In this document: positions 17,776-27,450 of the stretch, piece after piece | How the letters are laid out: each line of letters opens with the position of its first letter | How positions within the stretch are numbered: the stretch's first letter is position 1 | Source of the DNA: an uncultured Gammaproteobacteria bacterium | GTDB taxonomy: Bacteria; Pseudomonadota; Gammaproteobacteria; Pseudomonadales; Pseudohongiellaceae | Length of the DNA: 64,000 nt | Direction: 5' to 3' | Assembly (NCBI GenBank): GCA_913060695.1 | Contig: CAJXUA010000006.1 | Coordinates: 124,001-188,000, forward strand | The notes under the pieces: generated by a model | Told to the model about the DNA's origin: nothing | Database searches by the model: none | What the model saw: only the letters and a program-made list of their open reading frames with translations | Translations under genes and position numbers: made by a program

Positions 17776-19239
17776 TTAGGCGAAGATACCGTGCAGAAAC
17801 CAGCCGCGGGCCTGGTGCTGACTCGAGGCTTGGCGTTCGTGAAAAATCCATAGGCGCATACCCTGCCGGTTGCGTGCAACATAATAGTCGCGCTGGATCT
17901 CCTGTGGGCTCCACCAGTGCGTCTCAATACGTTCTGGCCCACTAAGCAGGCGTAGGCTGCTGTAATAAAAAAGACGCCCAGCCTCCTGCCGTAGAGGGAT
18001 CGGCTTGGCCAGCAACCAACAAGGACGCTCCGCATCCTCATGCGCGCCACTAGGCGCCACAATCACCTTCGGCATACGCTCCCCGAAGGGGCGGTCTAGG
18101 CCTGCCTGCTCCGGACAATGCTCGTCTTGGCAGTGAATGCTGCGTACCGCCCGGTTGCCTAGCCGCGCCTGTAGTTGTTCTAGCAGAGGGAGTAAGTCGT
18201 TCAGATCGGCATTGGGCTCCTGTGGGCCGGGCACGCCGCTCAGTGTTGCGTTATGGCTGGAGAATGGCGCGAACTGCGTTACTCGCAGTTGCATGGCAAT
18301 GACTGGCGCAGGCAAAGCCACGGCATTGAGTCGTGTCTCCAAAAGTAACTGCAGATGGCCGTATGAGCGGCTCGGCTGGCGCAACATAATTTCGACTTCT
18401 GTGCGCCCTTGCTGCTCGTGCACTAAAGCCATGTGCAGATGCATCGTCGCGAGTTCGCGCTTGTGCAGGAACAGACATAAACGCTCCAATAATGTCTCGA
18501 CACCTGGCAATAGAGCCTGCTTGTTCTCAATGGCATAGGTGCACTCCAGGTCGCTGCAGAAAGTGGGCGCGCCGTGGTAGGCCTGCACTGGATTGGCAAC
18601 ATGCCCAAGGCTTTGCTCGAGTTGTTTTGTGAAGGCATGGCCGAAGCGCTGCGCTACGGCGTGAGATGGAAGGCGCCATATATCTCTTAGAATATAAAGC
18701 CCGCTATTATGGAATTGACGTTTCTTGCGCTCAGGTAAAGATAGCGTGTGCAGGGGCAGGCGCCCTAGTGCGGCACGCAGATTGTCTTTGCGATACACCA
18801 GTAGATTGCAGGCGGCTCTGGCCAACAACAAACTGGCAGCGGGAGTAGGGCTGACGGCCTCGTGAAAGTGGCGCGGCAACGTCCACGAATGCAGCAAGGG
18901 TTCGAGCAATGCGTGTAGGCGAGTGCGAATTTTCTCGATGCCGCCGAAGTAGCGCAGTGTGCTGCCCACCTCGAACAGGAAGCTGTCAGGCGCCTCAATG
19001 CTGACGGTGGCGCTTAGGCTGCCGAGGCTAGCGGCGATCTGCTCTAAACGCACCTGCTGTGAGCCGTCTATTGCTGGCTGCTGACTAAGCTGTGGCAGCC
19101 ATAGGGCGTACCACAGAGGTGTTGGCCGACGTGCCTTTGTGCTCGGCGTTAGACTTCTTACTGAGCCACGGGGCTTGTCAGTGCGCACGGCGCGTAGTGG
19201 ATGCAGGGCGAGGCTGCTTTGGAAGGGTTTGCTATTCAT
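17776..19239 (-). CDS. imuB: ImuB, Y-family polymerase-like mutasome protein
   Basis: PLWYALWLPQLSQQ start, Y-family-like fold; directly downstream of imuA (8-nt overlap), convergent with dnaE2. Confidence 0.85.
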   Translation of the reverse strand: MNSKPFQSSLALHPLRAVRTDKPRGSVRSLTPSTKARRPTPLWYALWLPQLSQQPAIDGSQQVRLEQIAASLGSLSATVSIEAPDSFLFEVGSTLRYFGGIEKIRTRLHALLEPLLHSWTLPRHFHEAVSPTPAASLLLARAACNLLVYRKDNLRAALGRLPLHTLSLPERKKRQFHNSGLYILRDIWRLPSHAVAQRFGHAFTKQLEQSLGHVANPVQAYHGAPTFCSDLECTYAIENKQALLPGVETLLERLCLFLHKRELATMHLHMALVHEQQGRTEVEIMLRQPSRSYGHLQLLLETRLNAVALPAPVIAMQLRVTQFAPFSSHNATLSGVPGPQEPNADLNDLLPLLEQLQARLGNRAVRSIHCQDEHCPEQAGLDRPFGERMPKVIVAPSGAHEDAERPCWLLAKPIPLRQEAGRLFYYSSLRLLSGPERIETHWWSPQEIQRDYYVARNRQGMRLWIFHERQASSQHQARGWFLHGIFA

Positions 19240-19885
19240 GGCAGTTCCAGGGCAGGCGAATGCGGTCGTGCCGATAACTGCCTCGGGCCTTTAGGACGGT
19301 GAGCGCCATCGCATCCTCCTCGGCCTGTGCGTGCAGGCGCAGGACTGAGGCGGAGTGACGAATGTTGCGATGGTGAAACAGAATGCCTAGGGTTTGCCCC
19401 GTCAGGGCGGCTAACTGTAAGCGCCGAATATGCTTGCCACTCAAGTGACCCGGCCAGGCGAGCACTACGGCGCAAGCCTTGTCCTGTAGCGCCTTCTCGA
19501 TCCCCCATAGGACCTCTGTGGCTGGAGGGGTGACGATGATCATGCGGGCGATGTCGACCCCCGCACTGGCCAGCGCAGGAGCATATGGGATGCAGGGCGG
19601 AGAGAACCACAGGGCGGACTTACCAGCCATGCTGATGCGGCGCAGTAAGGGCAGTACGAGTTGCAGCTCGCCGGTGCCCCACAGCGGCGTAATGATTTCG
19701 ACCAGGGCGTTCGCTGGCCAACCTCGCCAGGGTAGGCTGGCATCCAGTGCGGCAAAGCCTGTGGGTAGGCCTGGAAAGTGACCACTGGTCTTTGTTGTGG
19801 CGGCCAAATAGTGTTCGCTGCCACGCCAGAGATTAGGGCTGTCGAGGAGTGAGCGGAGGCGTTGGTTGAGGTCAAGAGTCGGCAT
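19232..19885 (-). CDS. imuA: ImuA, SOS-associated RecA-like/SulA-like mutasome protein
   Basis: WRG...PTGFAALDASLPWRGWPANALVEIITPLWGTGELQLVLPLL; LexA box just upstream; operon with imuB. Confidence 0.88.
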   Translation of the reverse strand: MPTLDLNQRLRSLLDSPNLWRGSEHYLAATTKTSGHFPGLPTGFAALDASLPWRGWPANALVEIITPLWGTGELQLVLPLLRRISMAGKSALWFSPPCIPYAPALASAGVDIARMIIVTPPATEVLWGIEKALQDKACAVVLAWPGHLSGKHIRRLQLAALTGQTLGILFHHRNIRHSASVLRLHAQAEEDAMALTVLKARGSYRHDRIRLPWNCHE

Positions 19886-19889
19886 AATA

Positions 19890-19905
19890 CTGTATATATT
19901 AACAG
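19890..19905. promoter_or_regulatory. LexA box upstream of imuA
   Basis: CTGTATATATTAACAG (CTGT-N8-ACAG), one mismatch to the dnaE2 box over 22 nt. Confidence 0.9.
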
Positions 19906-20042
19906 TATCTGTAGCGTCAACAAGGCGGATTTTTCCTGCATCCCCTCAAGCAGTGTTCGAAACGAAAATGCGATATGTCTCTAACTTACGGAAACTAATT
20001 AGATTTCTCTAATCTGGGAGATTGTCACAAAGCAAATATTGG

Positions 20043-20048
20043 TATAGT
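20043..20048 (+). promoter_or_regulatory. Extended -10 promoter element upstream of the 30-aa ORF
   Basis: TGGTATAGT (TGN-TATAGT), with TTGTCA at 20022-20027 as a possible but short-spaced -35. Confidence 0.4.
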
Positions 20049-20124
20049 CTTCATGACCTTAGGTGGATAAGCTGACTAGGCTTATTAAAAAACAAGCACA
20101 ATAGACTGGAACACCGAGTAATTG

Positions 20125-20217
20125 ATGAAAAATAAACCAGACATGCTAATGGTGGTAGTGGTGCTCTTCGCATTAGGAGTCTTAGTAAGTGGAGTAGCAC
20201 AAAGCGCATTGCTTTGA
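20125..20217 (+). CDS. 30-aa single-pass membrane micropeptide
   Basis: MKNKPDMLMVVVVLFALGVLVSGVAQSALL: short charged N-terminus then one TM helix; below the ORF track length cutoff. Confidence 0.55.
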   Translation: MKNKPDMLMVVVVLFALGVLVSGVAQSALL

Positions 20218-20272
20218 ATCTGCACTCATAAGACTGCCCTACACCTACAAAGCGCATCAATTAGAATATCGA

Positions 20273-20863
20273 CTATGGTTGGTAGGTTGCCCAGTCACTC
20301 ACAATTTTATCCATCTGCACATCCCACGCCTGATTCTCTAGACTCTCAACACGCTGACACTCATGTGCTAGGCCGATCAACTTCGGGCTGCGCCTACCTG
20401 CGCGCGTGCGAAAGCTAAAGGTTCTGTCATAGAAACCCTTGCCCATTCCAAGGCGGCTACAAGCGCTATCGAAGCCCACTAAGGGTACGAAGGCGATATC
20501 TAGTGCCCGTGCATGCAATAAGGCGCCACGACGCAAGGCGGGCTGCCACATGCCCCAGCGATGCCGCAATAAGAGATCCCCTTGGCGATAACGCAGGAAT
20601 AACATGCGGTCGGGTCGAAAGGGATGAATCAAAGGCAGATAGCAGTGTTGGCCGCGAGCTTCGGCGGCAGCCAGTAGTAGGCTGGGATCGATTTCTCCAT
20701 CGCTGGCGAGATAGAACGCAATGCGCTTGGCTTTGCGGAAATAGAGTTGGCCGCTGATGCTGTGATACAGCTGCAGAGCCGCTTGAGCTTGCTGCGAGAG
20801 GGGGAGTTGGCGACGCGCTTGGCGAAGGGACTTGCGTAAGGACGAGCGAGACTGTGCATTCAT
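20273..20863 (-). CDS. 5-formyltetrahydrofolate cyclo-ligase
   Basis: RKSLRQARRQL N-terminus and FVPLVGFDSACSRLGMGKGFYDRTF motif; start set to ATG at 20863, not the ORF-track start that runs into the 6S RNA. Confidence 0.9.
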   Translation of the reverse strand: MNAQSRSSLRKSLRQARRQLPLSQQAQAALQLYHSISGQLYFRKAKRIAFYLASDGEIDPSLLLAAAEARGQHCYLPLIHPFRPDRMLFLRYRQGDLLLRHRWGMWQPALRRGALLHARALDIAFVPLVGFDSACSRLGMGKGFYDRTFSFRTRAGRRSPKLIGLAHECQRVESLENQAWDVQMDKIVSDWATYQP

Positions 20864-20888
20864 GGCATGGGATAGTCGGAAATTAGAA

Positions 20889-21061
20889 GTTACCCAGAGC
20901 ACCGCTATCAAAATAGTCCTGAACCCAAGGTTCAGGTGGTGCCTCCAGCGGTACATAAGGCTTTCCGTCTAGCGGACGTGCACAACAGCACCTGCAAGGA
21001 GACTCCGGGTTTACAGATATCGGCTCGAGAACACTTTCGATTGGCCAATGCCCGAGGTAAC
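20889..21061 (-). ncRNA. ssrS: 6S RNA
   Basis: Between zapA and 5-FTHF cyclo-ligase gene, the classic 6S location; closing stem GTTACC/GGTAAC; contains GAGCCGATAT, AAGCCTTA and the hairpin CCTGAACCTTGGGTTCAGG; TGC-TATATA extended -10 just upstream (minus strand). Confidence 0.92.
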
Positions 21062-21132
21062 TCGTAAACGAGTATATAGCACTTAGTCGGGGCTATCGAG
21101 CGAGGGGTGGAAAGTTTTTTGTCTCAATAAGC

Positions 21133-21459
21133 TCAGGTTATTTCAATCTGACGATTGATCTGTAAGCTGCGATCGATCTTCTCTTCTAAGAACTTCAGCT
21201 TCTGCGCCGTGTCGTGGCGGCTCTCGTTGAGCATCTGGCTCTTACCCAGCATGTCGTGGGTAATATTGAGTGCGGCCATCACGGAAATCTTCTCGAGGCC
21301 ATGAATATTGCCACGGGATTTTATCTTGCGCATGTTCTCGTCGAGATAACGGGCAGACTTGAGCAGGGCTTCTTGTTCGGAGGGCGGGCAGCTGACTTGA
21401 TACTCTTTATCGAGGATCTTGACTACCACTGTACCGGGGGTGTTCTCATCTGAGTTCAT
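21133..21459 (-). CDS. zapA: Cell division protein ZapA
   Basis: VVVKILDKEYQVSCPPSEQEALLKSARYLDENMRKIK; upstream of 6S RNA. Confidence 0.92.
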   Translation of the reverse strand: MNSDENTPGTVVVKILDKEYQVSCPPSEQEALLKSARYLDENMRKIKSRGNIHGLEKISVMAALNITHDMLGKSQMLNESRHDTAQKLKFLEEKIDRSLQINRQIEIT

Positions 21460-21525
21460 GCGTCATCTCTACATTCAGTCGAAACAATAGGGTGGGGTGT
21501 CTGCCACATAGGCGGACGGCGGCCC

Positions 21526-21741
21526 TTAGTTGGACTGGGACTGCTCCAAGGACTTGATGCGATTGAGCACTGTTTCAAGGCGGCTTTTAGCGAGTTTATT
21601 GTTCTCAAGCAGTTGCTGGCGTTCGGATAGCCAGTTATGCTCATTCGCTCTTAAAAGCTGATTTTCACGCTTCATCGTAGCGCAAAGCTCGATAAGCGCA
21701 TCAATCTTTTGATCCAGCGTGGTAAATTTTTCGTCTGTCAT
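21526..21741 (-). CDS. TIGR02449/ZapB-like coiled-coil protein
   Basis: MTDEKFTTLDQKIDALIELCATMKRENQLLRANEHNWLSERQQLLENNKLAKSRLETVLNRIKSLEQ; upstream of zapA. ORF is open to 21858; ATG at 21741 chosen. Confidence 0.8.
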   Translation of the reverse strand: MTDEKFTTLDQKIDALIELCATMKRENQLLRANEHNWLSERQQLLENNKLAKSRLETVLNRIKSLEQSQSN

Positions 21742-21861
21742 TATGATGGTCGCCATATGCACTGACCCGAAGGCGAGATGCATAAACCCACTGGTAAATT
21801 TCCCGTTACTATAGAGGCGAGACCAAAGCCGGTCAATCGCCACTGAAGGAAATCTCATACG

Positions 21862-23196
21862 ATGACGACTCTATACGATGAAGCAGCGCGCAGGCGCAAA
21901 GAATTAATGCAGCAAATGGAGCCTAACAGCATCGCCCTGTTATGCGCGGCTCCCCTCACCACTCGTAGCAACGATACCGAATACCTCTATCGCCAGAATA
22001 GCGACTTCTACTACATGACGGGATTTGTCGAGCACGATGCCGTGCTGGCGTTGATTCCCGGGCGTAAGCAGGGTGAAGTAGTGCTGTTCTGCCAAGAGAA
22101 GGACAAAACCCGCGAGTTGTGGACTGGCATCTTGATGGGGCCGGAACAAGCGATCAAGCAATTGAAGATCGACGATGCTTTTCCAATTGGCGACATCGAC
22201 GATATTCTGCCAGGCCTTATAGAAGGCCGCGAGCGTGTCTACTCGTCTATGGGTAAAGATCAGCGCTTCGATCAGCGCGTCATGGACTGGGTGAAGGTCG
22301 TGCGTAGCAAGGCGCGTCAAGGCGCACAGCCGCCCGGCGAGTTCCTCGTGCTCGATCACCTTCTGAACGAGATGCGCCTCATCAAGAGCGCCATGGAAAT
22401 TAAACTCATGGAGAAAGCCGGCGCAATTTCCGCCGAAGCCCACAAGCGTGCTATGGCGATCTGTCGTCCAGGGCTAAACGAGTATCATCTAGAGGCCGAG
22501 ATCGTGCACGAGTTCGTGCGTTCCGGCAGTCGAGCTGCCGCTTACAATAATATTGTAGCGGCAGGAGAGAACGCGTGCATCTTGCACTATATCGAGAACA
22601 ATTCTCTCATTAAAGATGGTGACCTCATCCTGATCGACGCGGGCTGTGAGTACGAATATTACGCGGCCGATATTACGCGCACCTTCCCTGCTAACGGCAA
22701 GTTCAATAAAGAGCAGAAGGCGCTATACGAGATATGCCTAGATGCGCAGCTTGAAGCCATCAAGGCGGTTAAGCCGGGAGCATCGTGGGATGCACCGCAC
22801 AATGCTACGGTGCGAGTCATCACTGCGGGTCTGCTCAAGCTTGGTTTGCTAAAGGGCGAACTGAAGAAGCTGATCAAGAGCGAAGCCTATAAAGATTTTT
22901 ACATGCACCGTGCCGGGCATTGGCTTGGTATCGATGTGCATGATGTGGGCGACTACAAAATAGATGGCAAGTGGCGCCTTATGGAGCCTGGCATGGTCAC
23001 CACTATCGAACCTGGAATCTACGTGGCGCCGGACAATAAGAAGGTCGATAAGAAATGGCGTGGCATAGGCATTCGCATAGAAGACGATGTTTTGGTTACT
23101 CGTACTGGTCATCGAATCCTGAGCAATGGCGCTCCGAAGACGATTGCCGAGATCGAAAGCTTCATGGCCCAGGCCAACGCAAAGGCAGTGGCCTAG
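21862..23196 (+). CDS. pepP: Xaa-Pro aminopeptidase
   Basis: 444 aa, metallopeptidase M24 motifs (DAGCEYEYYAADITRTFP, HRAGHWLGIDVHDVG, TIEPGIY). Confidence 0.95.
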   Translation: MTTLYDEAARRRKELMQQMEPNSIALLCAAPLTTRSNDTEYLYRQNSDFYYMTGFVEHDAVLALIPGRKQGEVVLFCQEKDKTRELWTGILMGPEQAIKQLKIDDAFPIGDIDDILPGLIEGRERVYSSMGKDQRFDQRVMDWVKVVRSKARQGAQPPGEFLVLDHLLNEMRLIKSAMEIKLMEKAGAISAEAHKRAMAICRPGLNEYHLEAEIVHEFVRSGSRAAAYNNIVAAGENACILHYIENNSLIKDGDLILIDAGCEYEYYAADITRTFPANGKFNKEQKALYEICLDAQLEAIKAVKPGASWDAPHNATVRVITAGLLKLGLLKGELKKLIKSEAYKDFYMHRAGHWLGIDVHDVGDYKIDGKWRLMEPGMVTTIEPGIYVAPDNKKVDKKWRGIGIRIEDDVLVTRTGHRILSNGAPKTIAEIESFMAQANAKAVA

Positions 23197-23220
23197 TCGC
23201 AACAGACGGAGTAAGTCGTT

Positions 23221-24465
23221 TTGAGAGTAACGGAAGTTCAAGAGCATTATGACATTGTGCTAATAGGGGGCGGCTTAGTTGGAGCCAGTTTTGCCTGTGG
23301 CCTGGCTCATGCGTTGGCGGGACAAGGTGTGCGCATTCTAGTCACTGAAGCGATAGAGTCCTTGCAGGCATCGCCTAGTTTCGACGCACGCTCCACTGCG
23401 CTGTCCTATGGCAGTCGGCAGATCTATGACGAACTTGGTTTATGGAATGAGCTCTCCACTTATGCCACAGCGATCGAGAGGATTCATGTTTCCGATCGCG
23501 GGCATTTCGGCGCCGTACGTATCGATCGCGATGAGATGAATGTAGAAGCGCTCGGCTATGTCGTTGAGAATCGACACCTAGGGCTAGTGCTCAATGGGGC
23601 GCTCGAGCAGGCGCAGGAAATCGACTATCTATGTCCTGCGCGAATCAGCAACCTGACCCCCACTGCCGAGGGTTACACAGTACAGGTACTTGGACAGAAC
23701 GATAGCGTCAGCACTATCCATGCGGACCTCGTGGTCCTAGCTGATGGAGGCAAGTCTGCCCTTAGTCAGAGTCTCGGCATCACGAGCGCTGTGACTCGAT
23801 ACGAGCAAAGCGCCATCATCGCGAATGTCGCGTTCGCTGACTCCCACTGTGGTGTCGCCTATGAGCGTTTTACCGATAGTGGTCCAGTGGCGGTACTACC
23901 CCTGAGCACACTTGCGGGGGACAATCGTGGTGCGTTGATTTGGACTGTGGCCGCCCAAGAGGCCGCCGAGATAGTGGCGCTGCCCGAAGAAGAGTTCCTG
24001 AGTAGACTTCAAGAGCGCTTCGGACATCGACTTGGGATCTTCACGAAATGTGGAGCCCGTGGCACTTATCCACTTAGTTTAAGTGTGGCAAGGGAGCAGA
24101 TCCGCCCAGGCTTAGTGTTGCTAGGAAATGTCGCTCACAGTTTGCATCCGGTGGCCGGTCAGGGATTGAATCTAGCGCTGCGAGATGCACAGGCGTTGTC
24201 AGCAAGCTTGGCCAACGCACAACAGCAGCGGCAGCCACTGGGGTCTATGGCAGTCTTGCAGGAGTATGTGCGGCGTCAGAAGAGCGACCAAGAGGCCACC
24301 ATCGATTTCAGCCACTATATGACGCGGCTGTTCTCGACGAACCACCCTGCTTTGGTGTGGGCACGCAAATTCGGTCTCTTCTCGATCGACCTCATTCCCG
24401 TGTTTAAACGTGGCTTCGCAAGGCAAGCTATGGGGCTTGCTCAGCGCGCAATTCAGCGCGCCTAA
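23221..24465 (+). CDS. ubiH: 2-octaprenyl-6-methoxyphenyl hydroxylase
   Basis: FAD GxGxxG motif, DARSTALSYGS, GNVAHSLHPVAGQGLNLALRD; immediately after pepP. Confidence 0.9.
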   Translation: MRVTEVQEHYDIVLIGGGLVGASFACGLAHALAGQGVRILVTEAIESLQASPSFDARSTALSYGSRQIYDELGLWNELSTYATAIERIHVSDRGHFGAVRIDRDEMNVEALGYVVENRHLGLVLNGALEQAQEIDYLCPARISNLTPTAEGYTVQVLGQNDSVSTIHADLVVLADGGKSALSQSLGITSAVTRYEQSAIIANVAFADSHCGVAYERFTDSGPVAVLPLSTLAGDNRGALIWTVAAQEAAEIVALPEEEFLSRLQERFGHRLGIFTKCGARGTYPLSLSVAREQIRPGLVLLGNVAHSLHPVAGQGLNLALRDAQALSASLANAQQQRQPLGSMAVLQEYVRRQKSDQEATIDFSHYMTRLFSTNHPALVWARKFGLFSIDLIPVFKRGFARQAMGLAQRAIQRA

Positions 24466-24474
24466 ATCCTCACT

Positions 24475-24897
24475 CTAAGATGGGTCGGTGCCGGCAAGTG
24501 CTTGGCGTATGGCCTCGATTCGTTTCCGATTGACGCCAAGATCGCTTTTTCCTAAACGCGAGGCCGAGCGCACATGGGTGCGACCCGCTTGTTCGTAAAA
24601 CTCGACGTCATCCACAAAACCCATTAGCCGTGTAGTGAATTCGGCATAGAGGTATTGGTCTTGCTCGCGAATGATCTGCGCGCCCGGCATTACTAGTACC
24701 TGTGCTCGCACTTGCGCTAGGCTGGCCTCTAGCGGCGCAATCTGATGACTCTCGCGCGCCTCGAAGCTCGAGACGCAATTAGGTGAATCCGGGCAAGTAC
24801 CAAGACGCCCATCTACGACACCAAGGCTAGCGGGGCGCTCGCCGGCGCAGCCAAGTAGAGTAAGTAGTGCCACCATCAATAGGCTCCATTTTTTCAT
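24475..24897 (-). CDS. DUF1499-like lipoprotein
   Basis: Lipobox LLGCAG; LGTCPDSPNCVSSFE and YLYAEFTTRLMGFVDDVEFY motifs. Confidence 0.8.
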   Translation of the reverse strand: MKKWSLLMVALLTLLGCAGERPASLGVVDGRLGTCPDSPNCVSSFEARESHQIAPLEASLAQVRAQVLVMPGAQIIREQDQYLYAEFTTRLMGFVDDVEFYEQAGRTHVRSASRLGKSDLGVNRKRIEAIRQALAGTDPS

Positions 24898-24926
24898 AGT
24901 AGAAACTCTCAAAGTATTAGCCAAAA

Positions 24927-25421
24927 TCAGCGCACTGACATGCCGAGCCACTCGGCTATCATTGCGGGCTTGGTCTCGCCCTCGATGTCGACCACCGCCT
25001 TATGTTTCAACAGAAAAGCGCCGGGAGACTTCTCCTCCACGCTCTCTAGAGTAAACCTTGCGCGAATTCGCGCGCCCACCTTCACAGGGTTCATGAAGCG
25101 CACTTTATCGAGGCCATAGTTGATCAAGACGCGGCAATCTTTAATCTTGATGGTGCTGCTCTGTGCGCTGAGAAGAGACAGTAAAGACAAAGTCAGAAAA
25201 CCGTGGGCGATGGGCCCGCCGAACGGGGTCTCGGCCTTGGCACGTTCTGGATCGACGTGGATAAACTGAAAATCACCTGATGCCTGCGCGAACTGATTGA
25301 CGCGCTCCTGAGTGATCTCAAGCCAGGGCGAAATACCAACCTCTTCACCAATATGTTGTTTGGCTTCTTCTACGCTAAGGAACTGCTGTGCACTGGCGGT
25401 CTGCGATGAGGTGGCATTCAT
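24927..25421 (-). CDS. MaoC family dehydratase
   Basis: ASGDFQFIHVDPERAKAETPFGGPIAHGFLTLSL motif. Confidence 0.92.
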   Translation of the reverse strand: MNATSSQTASAQQFLSVEEAKQHIGEEVGISPWLEITQERVNQFAQASGDFQFIHVDPERAKAETPFGGPIAHGFLTLSLLSLLSAQSSTIKIKDCRVLINYGLDKVRFMNPVKVGARIRARFTLESVEEKSPGAFLLKHKAVVDIEGETKPAMIAEWLGMSVR

Positions 25422-25685
25422 AATCTCTTTGACCTTTATCTAAGCCGGTCGCGACCGACGTTCTGAGAGTTGCTGTATGCATGGTGGAGGCATCCTGCCA
25501 TGTCCACGCAGCGGTGTAGTGGAATAGAGCAAGCGCTCAGTATCGGGTATTCGTGCGTTCGCTTCAATCGTCTTGTATGGCGCATTCGGGCTGTGTATTG
25601 GCAGTAGCTTCTGTCCGAGTAGGCTAGTTGCGGCTATACTCTTAGGTTCTGGCTGCCTCAAGGCAGCGCCCTTTACGAGTCTGAG

Positions 25686-26927
25686 ATGTCTGAAAATATC
25701 GCGAAGAGCCTCGACTACGATGTTCTTGTTGTTGGCGGAGGCATGGTTGGCGCAAGCTTCGCGCTTGCTCTTGCCGAATCGGGGCTGCGGATCGCTGTGG
25801 TAGATAGTCAGGACCTGAGCAAATTCGCCGGACAAGAGAGAGCCAAAGAGAGTTTCGATCCTCGAGTTAGTGCAATTACCCCATCTTCGCAAGCCTTCTT
25901 AGAATCCCTTGCTGTATGGCAGGGTGTGCGCAACAGGCGTTGTGCGCCTTACTCCGACATGCATGTGTGGGATGCCGATGGCACGGGCTCCATTCATTTC
26001 AATGCACAGGAGATACACGCCGCAGCGCTCGGTCATATAGTAGAGAATTCCGTCATTCTCGCTGCCCTCTATGAGCGTATCGCCGAGACTGCGAATATCG
26101 ATTTGTTGGCACCAGTGGCGTTGCATGCATTAGAGGCAGGCAGTCACAAAGAGCGGGTCAACATCACGCTTGAGGACGGCCGTAGCATCAGTGCTGCGCT
26201 TCTGGTTGCCGCGGATGGGGCAAACTCTAAGGTGCGCGAATTGGCTGGTTTTCAGACCAAGGAGTGGGACTATGAGCATCAGGCTATAGTTTGCACTGTT
26301 AAAACGCAGCTGCCCCATGGCGCCACGGCCATACAGCGCTTCATGGACGAAGGCACACTCGCCTTCCTGCCTCTGCAGCAAAACTCCGAGCTTGTGGACA
26401 CCCAGCAGCATTGTTCGATTGTCTGGTCGGTGCTGCCAGACTATGCGCAGCGACTTATGGCGATGGATGACTCCGCGTTCGCGATACAGCTACAAGCGGC
26501 TATCGAGAACAAATTAGGCAAAATCGAACGCCTAGATACGCGCTATAGCTTCCCCTTGCGTCAGCGTCATGCGGTGGACTACGTACAGCCGGGCATTGCA
26601 CTGATCGGAGACGCCGCCCATACGATTCATCCTCTAGCCGGACAGGGCGTCAACCTTGGCTTTCTCGATGCCCAAGCGCTAGCCGAAGAGGTACAACGTA
26701 CCCACTCTAAGCACCTTCCAATTGGTGATTTGCGCTTCCTGCGCCGTTATCAGCGCCGCCGTATTGGGCATAACTTAGGCATGATGTGGGTAATGGAGGG
26801 CTTCAAGCGCCTGTTTGCCGATCAACCGCTGCCGCTACGTTGGCTGCGCAACGCGGGGATGTCGGGCATAGACCGTAGCGCGATTATCAAGCATCAGCTC
26901 ATGCGTTCCGCGATGGGCATGGAGTAA
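25686..26927 (+). CDS. UbiH/UbiF/VisC-family FAD-dependent hydroxylase (UbiI-like)
   Basis: FAD motif VLVVGGGMVGASFALALAESG, FDPRVSAITPSSQ, LIGDAAHTIHPLAGQGVNLGFLD. Confidence 0.9.
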   Translation: MSENIAKSLDYDVLVVGGGMVGASFALALAESGLRIAVVDSQDLSKFAGQERAKESFDPRVSAITPSSQAFLESLAVWQGVRNRRCAPYSDMHVWDADGTGSIHFNAQEIHAAALGHIVENSVILAALYERIAETANIDLLAPVALHALEAGSHKERVNITLEDGRSISAALLVAADGANSKVRELAGFQTKEWDYEHQAIVCTVKTQLPHGATAIQRFMDEGTLAFLPLQQNSELVDTQQHCSIVWSVLPDYAQRLMAMDDSAFAIQLQAAIENKLGKIERLDTRYSFPLRQRHAVDYVQPGIALIGDAAHTIHPLAGQGVNLGFLDAQALAEEVQRTHSKHLPIGDLRFLRRYQRRRIGHNLGMMWVMEGFKRLFADQPLPLRWLRNAGMSGIDRSAIIKHQLMRSAMGME

Positions 26928-27028
26928 GGCTAGTTCAAGGTTTTCTCTTTTAGGCCGATGAATGGTTAATCCCCCCGCGTGCTGCAGGCGTTCCGGTCGA
27001 GCATGGGAAACGTTCAGGAGTCATCACC

Positions 27029-27220
27029 ATGATGCTTAAAGACCCTTCTTGGCCCTTCGATATGGACCTCAGTACACTCGACACCGGCTGTATTACCAAT
27101 ATTCTGCGCGACATTGAGAACCACCTGCCCAGCGTCGAATCCAGCATCGGCGTTAAGGAGCTAATGCGTGTTAAGAAGATTTTCGAAAGCGAGCTGATGA
27201 GCGTCCATCGACTGCATTAA
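27029..27220 (+). CDS. 63-aa hypothetical protein
   Basis: CAGGAG RBS, no competing gene; no family recognised. Confidence 0.5.
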   Translation: MMLKDPSWPFDMDLSTLDTGCITNILRDIENHLPSVESSIGVKELMRVKKIFESELMSVHRLH

Positions 27221-27450
27221 GGCCTTTGGCCTAGCCCGCATAGCCCCTTCGCAACAAGCAATCACTCGCTATCGGTGTACTCCCACTAGCGCTTGGTTTA
27301 TGCTAAGTCGCCTACAATCCTTAGTATTCCCCTAGTGTCGGTAATCCGTAAACCCACGCAATGGTATGCGCCGAACTACGGTCTAGGTGTTGGTAGGAAA
27401 TAGAACACGATGGGTTTTTTTCGCACAACAATCATAAAAGGTTTGTCATT

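Noticed and set aside
21940-22443. 167-aa minus-strand ORF
   Set aside because: Fully antisense to pepP.
25440-25892. 150-aa minus-strand ORF across the maoC/ubiI gap
   Set aside because: Overlaps the 5' end of ubiI and has no recognisable domain or good start context.
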